Assembly: GCA_035552775.1 (NCBI GenBank)
Contig: DASZKW010000070.1
Coordinates: forward strand, 15,276 to 79,275
Direction: 5' to 3'
DNA from: DASZKW01 sp035552775
GTDB lineage: Bacteria; Actinomycetota; Acidimicrobiia; Acidimicrobiales; Palsa-688
Length of the DNA stretch: 64,000 nucleotides
The position numbers and the translations under genes were made by a program. Numbering within the stretch: position 1 is the stretch's first letter; every line of letters starts with the position of its first letter. The notes beneath the pieces were generated by a model, which did no database searches, was not told where the DNA came from, and worked only from the letters and a program-made list of their open reading frames with translations. This document shows, in pieces, positions 41,850 to 50,018 of this stretch.

Positions 41850-42946
41850 TGTGTCGCCTCCTGTGGTAGGTATTGCTGGTTGCCGATTGATCTGGTGGAA
41901 CGTCCGCTGCGCTTCAGCCTTCGGCGCAGGCGATGGAACCCGTCGGCACCGTTGGGGAGCAGGACGCTGACGAGCAAGAGCACGCCAAAGACGATGTTCT
42001 GCTTCTCCTGGGTCACATTGATGAGGTTGAGCGCCTCGTTGATGGTGCCGACCACGAGCACCGACAGCACCACGCCGCCGATCGTCCCCCGACCACCGAA
42101 TATGGAGATCCCTCCGAAGAGGACGACGGCGACCACGTTGAGCTCGAGGCCCGTGCCCGCGTCGTAGCGCACGCTGGCGTTCTTGAAAGCGTCGAGGAGG
42201 CCGACAAAGGCGCACACCACCCCGGACAGCACGAAGAGGCGGAACTTGATGCGCTTGACCCGGATTCCCGAAAAGAACGCCGCCTGTTCCTGCAGGCCGA
42301 TTGCAAAGATCGAACGCCCCACCGGGGTGGCGTGGAGGACGACGGCGTAGACGACGGCCAGGACGAGGAAGAACACGAAGATCCACGACAGCTTCGTCCC
42401 CGGAAATGGGACAAGGCCGATCTTGGTCAGGTATGCCGGGAAGTTGGTGGGCTCGCGGTTGCCGAGGACGATCTCTGCCAGCCCACGGAACATGGTGAGC
42501 GTCCCGATGGTCACGGCGATGGAGGGCAGTCCGATCCGGGTCACCAAGAAGCCGTTGAGGGCGCCGCCAGCGGCGCCGACGAGCAGCACGATGGCCATGG
42601 CCAACCAGACCTCCACCCCGTGGCTGAACAGGTCACCGAACACCGACGCGGCCAGGCCCAGCATCGACGCCACAGAGAGGTCGATCTCGCCGGTGATGAT
42701 GATCAAGGCCATCGGGAGGGCCATGATGGCTACCTCGCCAATGTTGTTGCCGAAGTAGAAGACCGTGTTCTGGGTGAAAAACTCCTTGGTCTCGGCGCCT
42801 CCGTACAGAAGGGCGCCGACGAAGAGCACGAGCAGTGCGCCCTCCCAGCGCAGCAGTGACCGCCACGGCCGCGCCGTGCCGGCCGAGCCTGGTGACGCGT
42901 CCGGACCCCGAGCAGCCGGCCCGACGGTGGCCGGTTCATGCAACAT
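41846..42946 (-). CDS. rhaQ: Rhamnose ABC transporter permease RhaQ
   Basis: A 366-residue BPD_transp_2 permease with about eight to ten TM helices. It carries the family motif MALIIITGEIDLSVASMLGLAA, VTRIGLPSIAVTIGTLTMFRGLAEIVLG, and VVAVVLFGGISIFGGRGTIGGVVLSVLV. An N-terminal cytoplasmic tail rich in Pro/Ala precedes TM1. It forms the channel together with RhaP. The start (ATG 42946) overlaps the rhaP end by 11 bases and the stop overlaps the rhaS start. Confidence 0.92.
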   Translation of the reverse strand: MLHEPATVGPAARGPDASPGSAGTARPWRSLLRWEGALLVLFVGALLYGGAETKEFFTQNTVFYFGNNIGEVAIMALPMALIIITGEIDLSVASMLGLAASVFGDLFSHGVEVWLAMAIVLLVGAAGGALNGFLVTRIGLPSIAVTIGTLTMFRGLAEIVLGNREPTNFPAYLTKIGLVPFPGTKLSWIFVFFLVLAVVYAVVLHATPVGRSIFAIGLQEQAAFFSGIRVKRIKFRLFVLSGVVCAFVGLLDAFKNASVRYDAGTGLELNVVAVVLFGGISIFGGRGTIGGVVLSVLVVGTINEALNLINVTQEKQNIVFGVLLLVSVLLPNGADGFHRLRRRLKRSGRSTRSIGNQQYLPQEATQ

Positions 42947-43982
42947 AGGTGGCCCCCTCCTTCGCCCGCAGGGCGCTGGCGGCCCGCACCGCCACCAGCC
43001 GGTCAAAGGCGATGGCGGCGAGGAGCAACGCCCCGGCCACACCCTCGTCCCAGAACTGGGCAACGTTGACGGCCTGGAGGGCCTGATTTATGGTCTGTAG
43101 CAGAAGGGCACCGAGCGCGGCCCCCACGACGGTTCCGCTGCCACCGAAAATGGCGACGCCACCCACCACCACCGCGGCCACCACGGTGAGCTCGTATCCG
43201 CTGCCACCGGTGGCATCGACCGTCGCATACTCGGCGAGGAACAGGGCGCCGGCCAGGCCGGCGAGAGCGCCGCTCACCACGAAGGCGGTGAACACCCGTT
43301 TCGATATCGGTACTCCGGCCAGGGCGGCCGCCTCGGGGTTGGACCCGATCGCGTACAGGTCACGGCTCGGGCGGAAGCTGCGCATGACCCAGGCCACCAC
43401 GGCCACGACGACCACCACGATGACGAACAACCACGGGATTCCGAGGACCGATTCGTAGCCCACCTTCTGGAACGAGCTTGGGATGGACGACGGCTCGATC
43501 TGCACGCCCGTGCCGATGACATTCACGTAGCCCCTGATGATGTAGAGGGCGGCGAGGGTGACCACCAGGCTGGGGACTCTCGCCACGACGGTGACCAGGC
43601 CGATCACGGCGCCGGTGGCCGTCCCGATGGCGATGCCGACGAGGAAGGCGAGGGGTACGGGGAAGTGAGGGTGGTGAGTGAACAGGTCGCCGATCTCGAA
43701 CGCAGACAGTCCAAGCGTCGAACCCACCGACAGGTCCACGTTGCGGGTGACGATGACGAGGGTCTCGCCCACGCCGAGGAGGGCGATGATCGCCGTCCCT
43801 GTCAGGATCTCCTGAATGCTGTGGGAGTGGGCGAAGGAGTGGTTCTTGGCCGTCGTCACCGCGAAGACGATCAAAACGGCAGCGACGATGGTGAGTTCCC
43901 TGACGCGCGAGAGCGTCTCGGCCACCCGGTGGCTCTTAGCCGCCGGCGCCCCGTGCAGCGGCATGTCGACGATGCTGGTCAC
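42936..43982 (-). CDS. rhaP: Rhamnose ABC transporter permease RhaP
   Basis: A 348-residue BPD_transp_2 permease. Motifs include ALLGVGETLVIVTRNVDLSVGSTLGLSA, VARVPSLVVTLAALYIIRGYVNVI, and ELTVVAAVVVGGVAIFGGSGTVVGAALGALL. It pairs with RhaQ. The GTG start overlaps the ATPase stop (GTGA), and its 3' end overlaps the rhaQ start. Confidence 0.92.
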   Translation of the reverse strand: MTSIVDMPLHGAPAAKSHRVAETLSRVRELTIVAAVLIVFAVTTAKNHSFAHSHSIQEILTGTAIIALLGVGETLVIVTRNVDLSVGSTLGLSAFEIGDLFTHHPHFPVPLAFLVGIAIGTATGAVIGLVTVVARVPSLVVTLAALYIIRGYVNVIGTGVQIEPSSIPSSFQKVGYESVLGIPWLFVIVVVVVAVVAWVMRSFRPSRDLYAIGSNPEAAALAGVPISKRVFTAFVVSGALAGLAGALFLAEYATVDATGGSGYELTVVAAVVVGGVAIFGGSGTVVGAALGALLLQTINQALQAVNVAQFWDEGVAGALLLAAIAFDRLVAVRAASALRAKEGATYVA

Positions 43983-45523
43983 GGAGCCCCTCCCGGGGTC
44001 GCAGCCACGGTCTGCCCGGTGGCGGCCTGCATGATCGCGGTCTCTTCAGCCTCGTCTCTGGTCAGCTCCGCGGTGAGGCGACCTTCCCGCAGCACCAGGA
44101 TCCGGTCGGCCATGCCGAGAACCTCGGGTAGCTCCGACGAGATCATCAGCACCGCGACACCGTCGGCCACCAGTTGGTCGATCAAGCGGTGAACCTCGGC
44201 CTTGGTGCCGACGTCGATGCCGCGCGTGGGCTCGTCGATGATGAGCAGCTTGGGCCGGCGCGCCAGCCACTTGGCGAGTACGACCTTTTGCTGGTTGCCA
44301 CCTGACAGCGTCGAGACGGTATTGCTGAGCTGACCGAACTTCACCTGCAGCTTCACGGTCCAGTCCGCCGCCAGGCTGCGTTCCGAGCGGCGCCGGATCA
44401 GGCCGTGACGGCGGAGCCGATCGAGCGACGCCAGCGCCACGTTGTGGTCTATCCCGAGGTCCATCACCAAGCCGTGCTGTCTGCGGTCCTCCGGGACAAA
44501 GCCGATCCCGGCGCGCATGGCTGCTATCGGAGAGCCGGGCGCCAACGTGGCGCCGTTGATGGTGACCGAGCCCGCGTCGCGCCGGTCGATGCCGAAGATG
44601 GCCTGTGCCACCTCGCTGCGACCGGCGCCCACGAGGCCGGCCAAGGCGACGATCTCACCGGCGCGCACGTCGAAGGAGATGTCGGCGAAGGCACCCTCCC
44701 GGGTCAGGCGCTCCACCGACAGCACCGTCGCGCCGGGGGCGGTGGGGGTCTTGGGGAACAGTGCGTCGAGCTCCCGGCCGACCATCGACTTGATGATCTC
44801 GTCGACGGTGATGTCTCCGATCAGCGCGGTCCGCACGAAGCGCCCGTCACGCATGATGGTGACCCGCTGGCAGCAGGCATACACCTCCTCGAGGCGATGG
44901 GAGATGAACATCACTGCCGCGCCCTCGGCCCGTAGCGTCCTGATCACCTCGAAGAGCCGGTCCACCTCGACGGAAGTAAGGGCCGCGGTCGGCTCGTCCA
45001 TCACGATGACGCGCGAGTCGAATGACAGCGCCTTGGCGATCTCCACTATCTGCTGGTCGGCTACCGACAGACCCCTGGCCAGCCGGGACGGGTCGAGGCT
45101 CACGCCGAGGCGAGCGAAGACCTTTTCCGACCGCTCGCGCATCTCGCCTCGGTCGATCCGGCGACCGCGCCCGACGGGGTGGCGACCCATGAAAATGTTC
45201 TCCGCCACCGAAAGATCGGGAAACAAGGTGGGCTCTTGGTAGATGACGGCGATGCCCGCCTCCCGAGAAGCGGCGGGATCGTTGAGATTGACGTCGCGCC
45301 CGTTGAGGAGCAGGCTGCCACCGTCGAGGCGGTGCACGCCTGCCAGCAGCTTGACCAGGGTCGACTTGCCTGCCCCGTTCTCGCCGACCAACGCGTGTGC
45401 CTCGCCGGGATAGAGGTCGATGTCGCCATCGATCAGCGCCTGAACCGCTCCGAAGGACTTGACCGCGTGCTCGAGCGACAAGAGTGGCTTGGCGGACGCC
45501 GGGGGCGTCTCCACGTCGGCCAT
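43979..45523 (-). CDS. Rhamnose ABC transporter ATP-binding protein RhaT (double ATPase)
   Basis: A 514-residue sugar ABC ATPase with two nucleotide-binding domains, as in RbsA. Domain 1 has GENGAGKSTLVKLLAGV (Walker A), LSVADQQIVEIAKAL (signature) and VIVMDEPTAAL (Walker B). Domain 2 has the degenerate Walker A GLVGAGRSEVAQAIFG, LSGGNQQKVVLAKWL and LLIIDEPTRGID. It drives rhamnose uptake. The ATG at 45523 follows a purine-rich GAGGGGGG; a TTG at 45529 is closer to it. It is the first gene of the operon, behind a LacI-like operator. The symbol rhaT is avoided in the field because it also names a different symporter. Confidence 0.92.
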   Translation of the reverse strand: MADVETPPASAKPLLSLEHAVKSFGAVQALIDGDIDLYPGEAHALVGENGAGKSTLVKLLAGVHRLDGGSLLLNGRDVNLNDPAASREAGIAVIYQEPTLFPDLSVAENIFMGRHPVGRGRRIDRGEMRERSEKVFARLGVSLDPSRLARGLSVADQQIVEIAKALSFDSRVIVMDEPTAALTSVEVDRLFEVIRTLRAEGAAVMFISHRLEEVYACCQRVTIMRDGRFVRTALIGDITVDEIIKSMVGRELDALFPKTPTAPGATVLSVERLTREGAFADISFDVRAGEIVALAGLVGAGRSEVAQAIFGIDRRDAGSVTINGATLAPGSPIAAMRAGIGFVPEDRRQHGLVMDLGIDHNVALASLDRLRRHGLIRRRSERSLAADWTVKLQVKFGQLSNTVSTLSGGNQQKVVLAKWLARRPKLLIIDEPTRGIDVGTKAEVHRLIDQLVADGVAVLMISSELPEVLGMADRILVLREGRLTAELTRDEAEETAIMQAATGQTVAATPGGAP

Positions 45524-45589
45524 GACCAAGGTATTTCCCCCCTCGTAGCCTCGAGCCGGCGGCTGCTTCGACAATGCAGCCGTCCCGTC

Positions 45590-45610
45590 TAAATCGTTTC
45601 AAATATGTTA
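45590..45610 (-). promoter_or_regulatory. Putative -10 and LacI-type operator for the rhamnose operon
   Basis: Read on the minus strand, TAACAT (45610-45605) fits a TANNNT -10, and TGAAACGATTTA (45601-45590) follows 3 bases later. The latter has the central CG and A/T-rich flanks of LacI-family operators, with 4 of 6 pairs symmetric. Its position over the start site suits repression by the LacI protein encoded in the same operon. Confidence 0.5.
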
Positions 45611-45704
45611 CCGCATCGCCTTGCGGGTGTCAACGCCTATCCCCTCGTGGCCCCCACCCCCCGTAACGTCATCGGCATCTCGGACCGGGCGCTGGGCCAG
45701 TAGC

Positions 45705-46811
45705 TCACAGGCAGCAGCAACAGCACTCGTCACCACCACAGCACTCGTCGCACGCGCAGTTGGCGCAGCAGTCACACGCCAGCATCTCCCCACAGCTCGG
45801 CCCCCGGCACCCCCGGCGGTACCCAGGGCCTCCGTAGTAGCCACCCCCGGCGTAGGGGTCGTCATAGTAGCGCGGACGCCGGCTCCCGAAGATCGCCGCC
45901 CGGGCGATGACCACGGAGACGACCCCGACGCCCACGCGGCCGCGGCGCGCCGGCGCTCGATCACGTCGATGGGCGGGAGGCAGGGCGCGACGGATGGCGG
46001 AGGCGATCGCCGGACCGAACAGGGCGTCGGCCAACTCCCGGTCGGCCATGTCGACCGCATCGAGAGAGCCCGTGATTGTCGCGTGCAGCGAACCGGCGAG
46101 CAGACGGGCCTCCTCGTCGCTCGTGCCCGTCGCCTCCAGGGGATTGAAGCGCTGTGCCCGCCGGTCCCCGCCACGGTCTCCGACTGCGTCGAGGAGGTGT
46201 ACCAGGCGCCCGAAGGCGTCACCCGCGCGGGCCAGCGCGGCGGCGTTGGCCGGCTTGGCCGCCAGGGTGGCGGTGTGGGCAAACAGGGCGGCGACAGCGT
46301 CGCCGGCCGGCGCCAGCAGGTCATCGAGCGAACGGCCGTCCGCCGCCTCGACCAGGCGAGCCCGTTCCGCCACCTGCGTGACGGGGCCGTCCTCGAAACC
46401 CTGCCCGTGTGACACGACCCGCCCGACCTCGGTCAGCCGGCGGCCCCAAGCGGCGGCGGGGCGGCGCCCGGCGCGGGGGATGTCGCCGTCGGCGACCTTG
46501 TCGTCGATGCCCGCTCCCCCGCACAGCAGCGCCGCCCCGGCGGCGAACTCGGCGGCCGGCGATTCGCTGGCGATGACCTCGGCCCGGCGAAAGCCACGAA
46601 ACGCACAGGGCGCCGCGGTCGTGGTCTGCAGGCCCCCGCTCTGGGCTTCGACCAACACCGAAAGGAGGAGTAGGTCGTAGCCGGTCAGCACCCGCGCCGC
46701 CTGGCCGGCCCGGTCCCGCAGGGTCAGGCACAGCCCACACAGGTGGGCACGCCATCGCTCGTGCAACTCCGGGCTGAGCTGATGGCGGCACGGCCGGACG
46801 ATCCCACGCAT
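45705..46811 (-). CDS. DUF5685-family protein with Cys-rich C-terminus
   Basis: 368 residues. The N-terminus (MRGIVRPCRHQLSPELHERW, HLCGLCLTLRDRAGQAARVL) is the mark of DUF5685, with Cys pairs that may bind a metal. A long helical middle follows. The tail changes sharply: RPRYYDDPYAGGGYYGGPGY, then GCRGPSCGEMLACDCCANCA and a final run with 18 Cys in about 36 residues. The family function is unknown; it occurs in actinobacteria near specialised-metabolite genes. A metal or Fe-S site, or crosslinking, is possible for the tail. Confidence 0.78.
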   Translation of the reverse strand: MRGIVRPCRHQLSPELHERWRAHLCGLCLTLRDRAGQAARVLTGYDLLLLSVLVEAQSGGLQTTTAAPCAFRGFRRAEVIASESPAAEFAAGAALLCGGAGIDDKVADGDIPRAGRRPAAAWGRRLTEVGRVVSHGQGFEDGPVTQVAERARLVEAADGRSLDDLLAPAGDAVAALFAHTATLAAKPANAAALARAGDAFGRLVHLLDAVGDRGGDRRAQRFNPLEATGTSDEEARLLAGSLHATITGSLDAVDMADRELADALFGPAIASAIRRALPPAHRRDRAPARRGRVGVGVVSVVIARAAIFGSRRPRYYDDPYAGGGYYGGPGYRRGCRGPSCGEMLACDCCANCACDECCGGDECCCCCL

Positions 46812-46918
46812 GGCTGGTTCTCCCCTCGACTGTGCGTGCCTCTCTACCCGAGGAGAGCAACCCGCAAGCGGATCCCGCCATCACCGAGACCGGTGGTGAC
46901 CACTGCGACAACCTCTAC

Positions 46919-47587
46919 CTACCGGCTCGTGGGGGGATACTTGGAGCGGAGGATCTGGACGTCCTGAGGGTCGGGACCGAAGGTGCTACCACTGGGATAC
47001 ATGACCGAGAACGGGCTGCCGTTGTGTGGCAGCCCGATCGCGTGGCCTATCTCGTGGGTGGCGATGACGACCCGTCGGGATTGATCGATCGGGCAGTCGG
47101 AGCACACGACCACGTCGACCGAGTGGAAGTGATGGTCCGAATCCACGATCGGGTCGACGAAGCCTTGCCGGCCCGGAATTTCCTGCTTGGAGAACCCGCT
47201 TTGTTGTTGTTCGCAGATCTCGATGGTGTCGGGGGCCTGTCGGCACGGGCCCCTCTGGATGACGGTTGTCAACCGCAGGCTGGTGCCCACTTGGCTCCAG
47301 GTGGCTACTGCCTGGGTGATGGCTGCATGCCAGCCCGGGTCGCCGGTACGGTCCGAGACGATCAAGTGGCGATGTCCACCGGGCCAGGAATCGGCTGACA
47401 GGTTGTCGAGGATGGGTATGGGAGGGATGAGCTTGTCGGCCAATACCAGGGCCAGGGCGAGGGCGAACACGACGGTGTTGAGCCCACGCAACAGCCGGTA
47501 GACACGGCCCGGCCTGGCGACAGTAGCGCCGCCCGCCGGTGGTCTCGATCGCGCGGAACCGATGTGCTCGGGGAGGTTGTACGCCAT
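46919..47587 (-). CDS. Matrixin-like zinc metalloprotease, membrane anchored
   Basis: 222 residues. One TM helix (RLLRGLNTVVFALALALVLADKL, about 31-53) anchors an extracytoplasmic domain with the zinc motif THEIGHAIGLPHN (HExxHxxGxxH) near residue 180 and a downstream Met-turn-like FSVMYPSGS. This is the matrixin/peptidase M10 pattern. Two Cys pairs (GPCRQAPDTIEICEQ, VVCSDCPID) may form disulfides outside the cell. GGAGGCGG precedes ATG 47587; earlier ATGs in frame exist at 47689 and 47644. It is divergent from the MIP channel gene. The substrate is unknown. Confidence 0.82.
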   Translation of the reverse strand: MAYNLPEHIGSARSRPPAGGATVARPGRVYRLLRGLNTVVFALALALVLADKLIPPIPILDNLSADSWPGGHRHLIVSDRTGDPGWHAAITQAVATWSQVGTSLRLTTVIQRGPCRQAPDTIEICEQQQSGFSKQEIPGRQGFVDPIVDSDHHFHSVDVVVCSDCPIDQSRRVVIATHEIGHAIGLPHNGSPFSVMYPSGSTFGPDPQDVQILRSKYPPTSR

Positions 47588-47679
47588 ATTGACCGCCTCC
47601 AATAGTGCCCGATCGTTGGCGCAAGCGGCACAAGCGACCGCCATGCACCCGTGATTCTTCGCCGACCCGTTCGCCCTCA

Positions 47680-47711
47680 ATATTGACATTGGTCAATATG
47701 TCACTCATACT
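47680..47711 (+). promoter_or_regulatory. Promoter with perfect ArsR-like palindrome before the MIP gene
   Basis: ATATTGAC-ATTG-GTCAATAT (47680-47699) is a perfect 8-bp inverted repeat. It overlaps a -35 TTGACA (47684-47689), with a -10 CATACT (47706-47711) after a 16-bp spacer. This is the layout of an ArsR/SmtB-repressed promoter. It resembles the dyad in front of the ArsI/CadI gene at 21984-21999. Confidence 0.7.
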
Positions 47712-47733
47712 GAACGGCGACCGACCCGGATAC

Positions 47734-47766
47734 ATGAGGAGGACGGCCGGTGCCGCGAGTCGCTGA
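47734..47766 (+). other. Possible 10-codon leader ORF ending in TGATG with the MIP gene
   Basis: ATG at 47734 codes MRRTAGAASR and stops at TGA 47764-47766, whose last base is the A of the MIP start codon (TGATG). A second in-register option, GTG at 47750 with AGGAGG upstream, codes VPRVADG and stops at 47773. The MIP ATG itself has no close Shine-Dalgarno. Translational coupling is inferred. Confidence 0.35.
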
Positions 47767-48491
47767 TGGATGACGACGCCTTGTGGCGGCGCCTGGTCGC
47801 CGAGTTCTTGGGGAGCGCCTTCCTCGGTGCCATCGTCGTCGGCTCGGGGATAGCCGCGCAGCAGCTCTCCCCCGGCGACGTCGGGCTGGAGCTTTTCGAG
47901 AATGCGGCGGCTACTGGCACGGGCCTGTTCGCCACCATCTTGATGTTCGGTCCCGCCTCGGGCGCGCACCTCAATCCCGTCGTGTCCCTGGTCGACGCCG
48001 CGTTCGGAGGGCTGCGCTGGCGCCACGCCATTGCCTACCTTCCCGCCCAGGTGACCGGTTGCATCGGCGGACCCGTCGTGGCCAACCTCATGTTCAGCCG
48101 CGCCGCAGTCAGCATCTCGGTCAAGCACCGGGCGTCTCCCGCCCACTTCGTCTCCGAGGTCGTCGCCACACTCGGCCTGCTCCTGGTCATCTTTGCCCTC
48201 GCCCGGACCGGCCGGAGCCGATCAGCGCCCGCCGCGGTGGGGGCCTACATCGGCGCCGCGTACTTTTTCACCAGTTCGACCAGCTTCGCCAACCCGGCGA
48301 TCACGCTGGGACGGATGTTCTCCAATACCTTCTCCGGCATCGCACCCTCCTCGGCGCCGGCCTTCATCACCGCCCAGGTGATCGGCGGGATCCTTGCCGT
48401 CGTCGTCATCAAGACCCTCTATCCGAAGCTGACGGCAGCCGACGCCGCGCGGGTGATCGTCTCCCATCCCGAAGCCCGTTCAGCCAATTGA
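47766..48491 (+). CDS. MIP/aquaporin-family channel (AqpS-like)
   Basis: A 241-residue six-TM channel of the major intrinsic protein family. The two pore half-helices carry SGAHLNPVVSLVDA (NPV) and TSFANPAITLGRM (NPA), so the first box departs from the usual NPA. MIP proteins of this branch often sit in ars operons and pass As(III) or methylarsenite, as AqpS does. The ArsR-like palindrome upstream supports that role. The C-terminus SHPEARSAN is short. Water or glycerol transport is not excluded. Confidence 0.85.
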   Translation: MDDDALWRRLVAEFLGSAFLGAIVVGSGIAAQQLSPGDVGLELFENAAATGTGLFATILMFGPASGAHLNPVVSLVDAAFGGLRWRHAIAYLPAQVTGCIGGPVVANLMFSRAAVSISVKHRASPAHFVSEVVATLGLLLVIFALARTGRSRSAPAAVGAYIGAAYFFTSSTSFANPAITLGRMFSNTFSGIAPSSAPAFITAQVIGGILAVVVIKTLYPKLTAADAARVIVSHPEARSAN

Positions 48492-48510
48492 GCTCCCCAG
48501 AGCCGACCCG

Positions 48511-48951
48511 TCAAGTGTCGGCTGACAATCCGTGGGCGCATTCGCCGCAGGTGCCGAGGACCTCGACGGTGTGGGTGACGTCAACGAAGCCGTGTGTGTT
48601 GGCGATGTGGCCCGCCCACCGTTCGACCTCGGGCCCTTCGACTTCGATGGTGCGACCGCACACCCGGCAGACGAGGTGGTGGTGATGGTGCTCGGTATCG
48701 CAGCGCCGGTAAAGAGTCTCACCGTCGTCTGCGCGCAGGGCGTCGATCTCGCCGTTGTCGGCAAGGACGCGGAGCTGGTTGTAGACGGTGGTCAGGCCCA
48801 TGTTCTCACCGCGGATCCGCAGATCGGTGAACAGGTCCTGGGCCGAGCGGAACCCGTCCGATGTGTCAAGGATGGCGGCGAGAGCGCGTTTTTGTCGCGT
48901 CGAGCGTTCCTGGGGTGCGCGAGGCGCCACGTCAGGGGATCCGTCGGTCAC
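48511..48951 (-). CDS. zur: Zinc uptake regulator (Fur family)
   Basis: A protein of about 146 residues. A winged helix (TRQKRALAAILDTSDGFRSAQDLF, GLTTVYNQLRVLADNGEID) is followed by the metal domain TEHHHHHLVCRVCGRTIEVEG and GTCGECAHGL, giving two Cys pairs. The location divergent from znuABC identifies it as Zur, which represses zinc import when zinc is enough. TAGAGT (48963-48958) lies 6 bases before a GTG at 48951, fitting a leaderless start; GTG 48957 is an alternative. I did not find a convincing Zur box in the intergenic region. Confidence 0.88.
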   Translation of the reverse strand: MTDGSPDVAPRAPQERSTRQKRALAAILDTSDGFRSAQDLFTDLRIRGENMGLTTVYNQLRVLADNGEIDALRADDGETLYRRCDTEHHHHHLVCRVCGRTIEVEGPEVERWAGHIANTHGFVDVTHTVEVLGTCGECAHGLSADT

Positions 48952-49049
48952 CGGCACACTCTACTTGTGTCCGGAACGAATACCGGTTAGCCTTATCGGC
49001 AACGACTACCGACAAGCGTTCGGTGGGCTGACAGGGAGAACGGACACCG

Positions 49050-50018
49050 ATGAGACGTTCAAGTCTTCCCGAGGCCCGTGGACGAGGCGGCTTCTGGCGC
49101 CTGGCCGCCCTGAGCGCGCTCGGAGCGTTGACAGCGGCTGGCCTGGCTGCGTGCGGTTCGTCGAGATCCACCTCAGCTGCGCCCCTATCGGCCAGTAACG
49201 GGAAGGTGCTTCAGGTGGTGGTGGCCGAGGACACATGGGGCTCGATCGCCGCTCAGGTCGGAGGGAAGTACGTGCACGTGACGAGCATCATCACCAACCC
49301 GAACGCCGATCCCCACGTGTACGAGCCGACCCCGGCCGACGGGCGGACCGTGGCCACCGCCAACTTGGTCTGGTACAACGCCATCGGTTACGACAACTGG
49401 ATGCCCAAGCTGCTGTCGGCCGATCCGGGGAGCCGGACGGTGCTCAGCGTCGGTCAGGTCGTCGGCGTCGCGAACGGTGGTAATCCGCACCGCTGGTACA
49501 ACCCCGTCGACACCCAGAAGGTAATTGCCACCTATGTGTCCGACCTGTCGGAGCTCGAGCCGGGCGAGGCCGGCTACTTCAAATCACAGGCCGCCACCTA
49601 CGACGATGTCGACCTGAAGGCGTACGACGACGAGATCGCCCTCATCGAGGCGAAGTACTCGGGGACGCCAGTCGGGGCGTCCGAGTCGATCTTCTCGATG
49701 CTCGCTCCTGCACTCGGACTGAAGCTGGTCACCCCGTACTCGTTTCTCAAAGCGATCAGCGAAGGCACCGACGTGTCGGCGGCGGACAAGGCGACCACCG
49801 ACCATCAGATCAAGAGCCATGTCGTGAAGGCGTACATCTACAACAGTCAGAACACCACACCGGACATCCAGGCCCAACTGGCGGAGTGCAAAGCGGAGGG
49901 CATCCCGACCGCCACCATCACCGAGACCCTCGTCCCTGCGACCGCCACCTATCAGGCTTGGCAGACCCGCCAGCTCGATGGGATCGCTGCTGCCTTGGCC
50001 AAAGCGACCGGTAAGTGA
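49050..50018 (+). CDS. znuA: Zinc ABC transporter substrate-binding lipoprotein
   Basis: A 322-residue cluster A-I binding protein. A signal peptide ends at a lipobox (LTAAGLAACGSS, Cys near residue 35). Likely zinc ligands lie in NADPHVYEPTPAD and GGNPHRWYNPVD, with a C-terminal acidic residue region; the His-rich loop of many ZnuA proteins is absent. It captures Zn(II) outside the membrane for ZnuC/ZnuB. GGGAGAACGG precedes the ATG. Manganese binding is possible, but the zur neighbour favours zinc. Confidence 0.88.
   Translation: MRRSSLPEARGRGGFWRLAALSALGALTAAGLAACGSSRSTSAAPLSASNGKVLQVVVAEDTWGSIAAQVGGKYVHVTSIITNPNADPHVYEPTPADGRTVATANLVWYNAIGYDNWMPKLLSADPGSRTVLSVGQVVGVANGGNPHRWYNPVDTQKVIATYVSDLSELEPGEAGYFKSQAATYDDVDLKAYDDEIALIEAKYSGTPVGASESIFSMLAPALGLKLVTPYSFLKAISEGTDVSAADKATTDHQIKSHVVKAYIYNSQNTTPDIQAQLAECKAEGIPTATITETLVPATATYQAWQTRQLDGIAAALAKATGK

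Noticed and set aside
48952..49049. Zur box between zur and znuA
   Set aside because: No convincing TGATAATNATTATCA-like palindrome was seen; only weak dyads.
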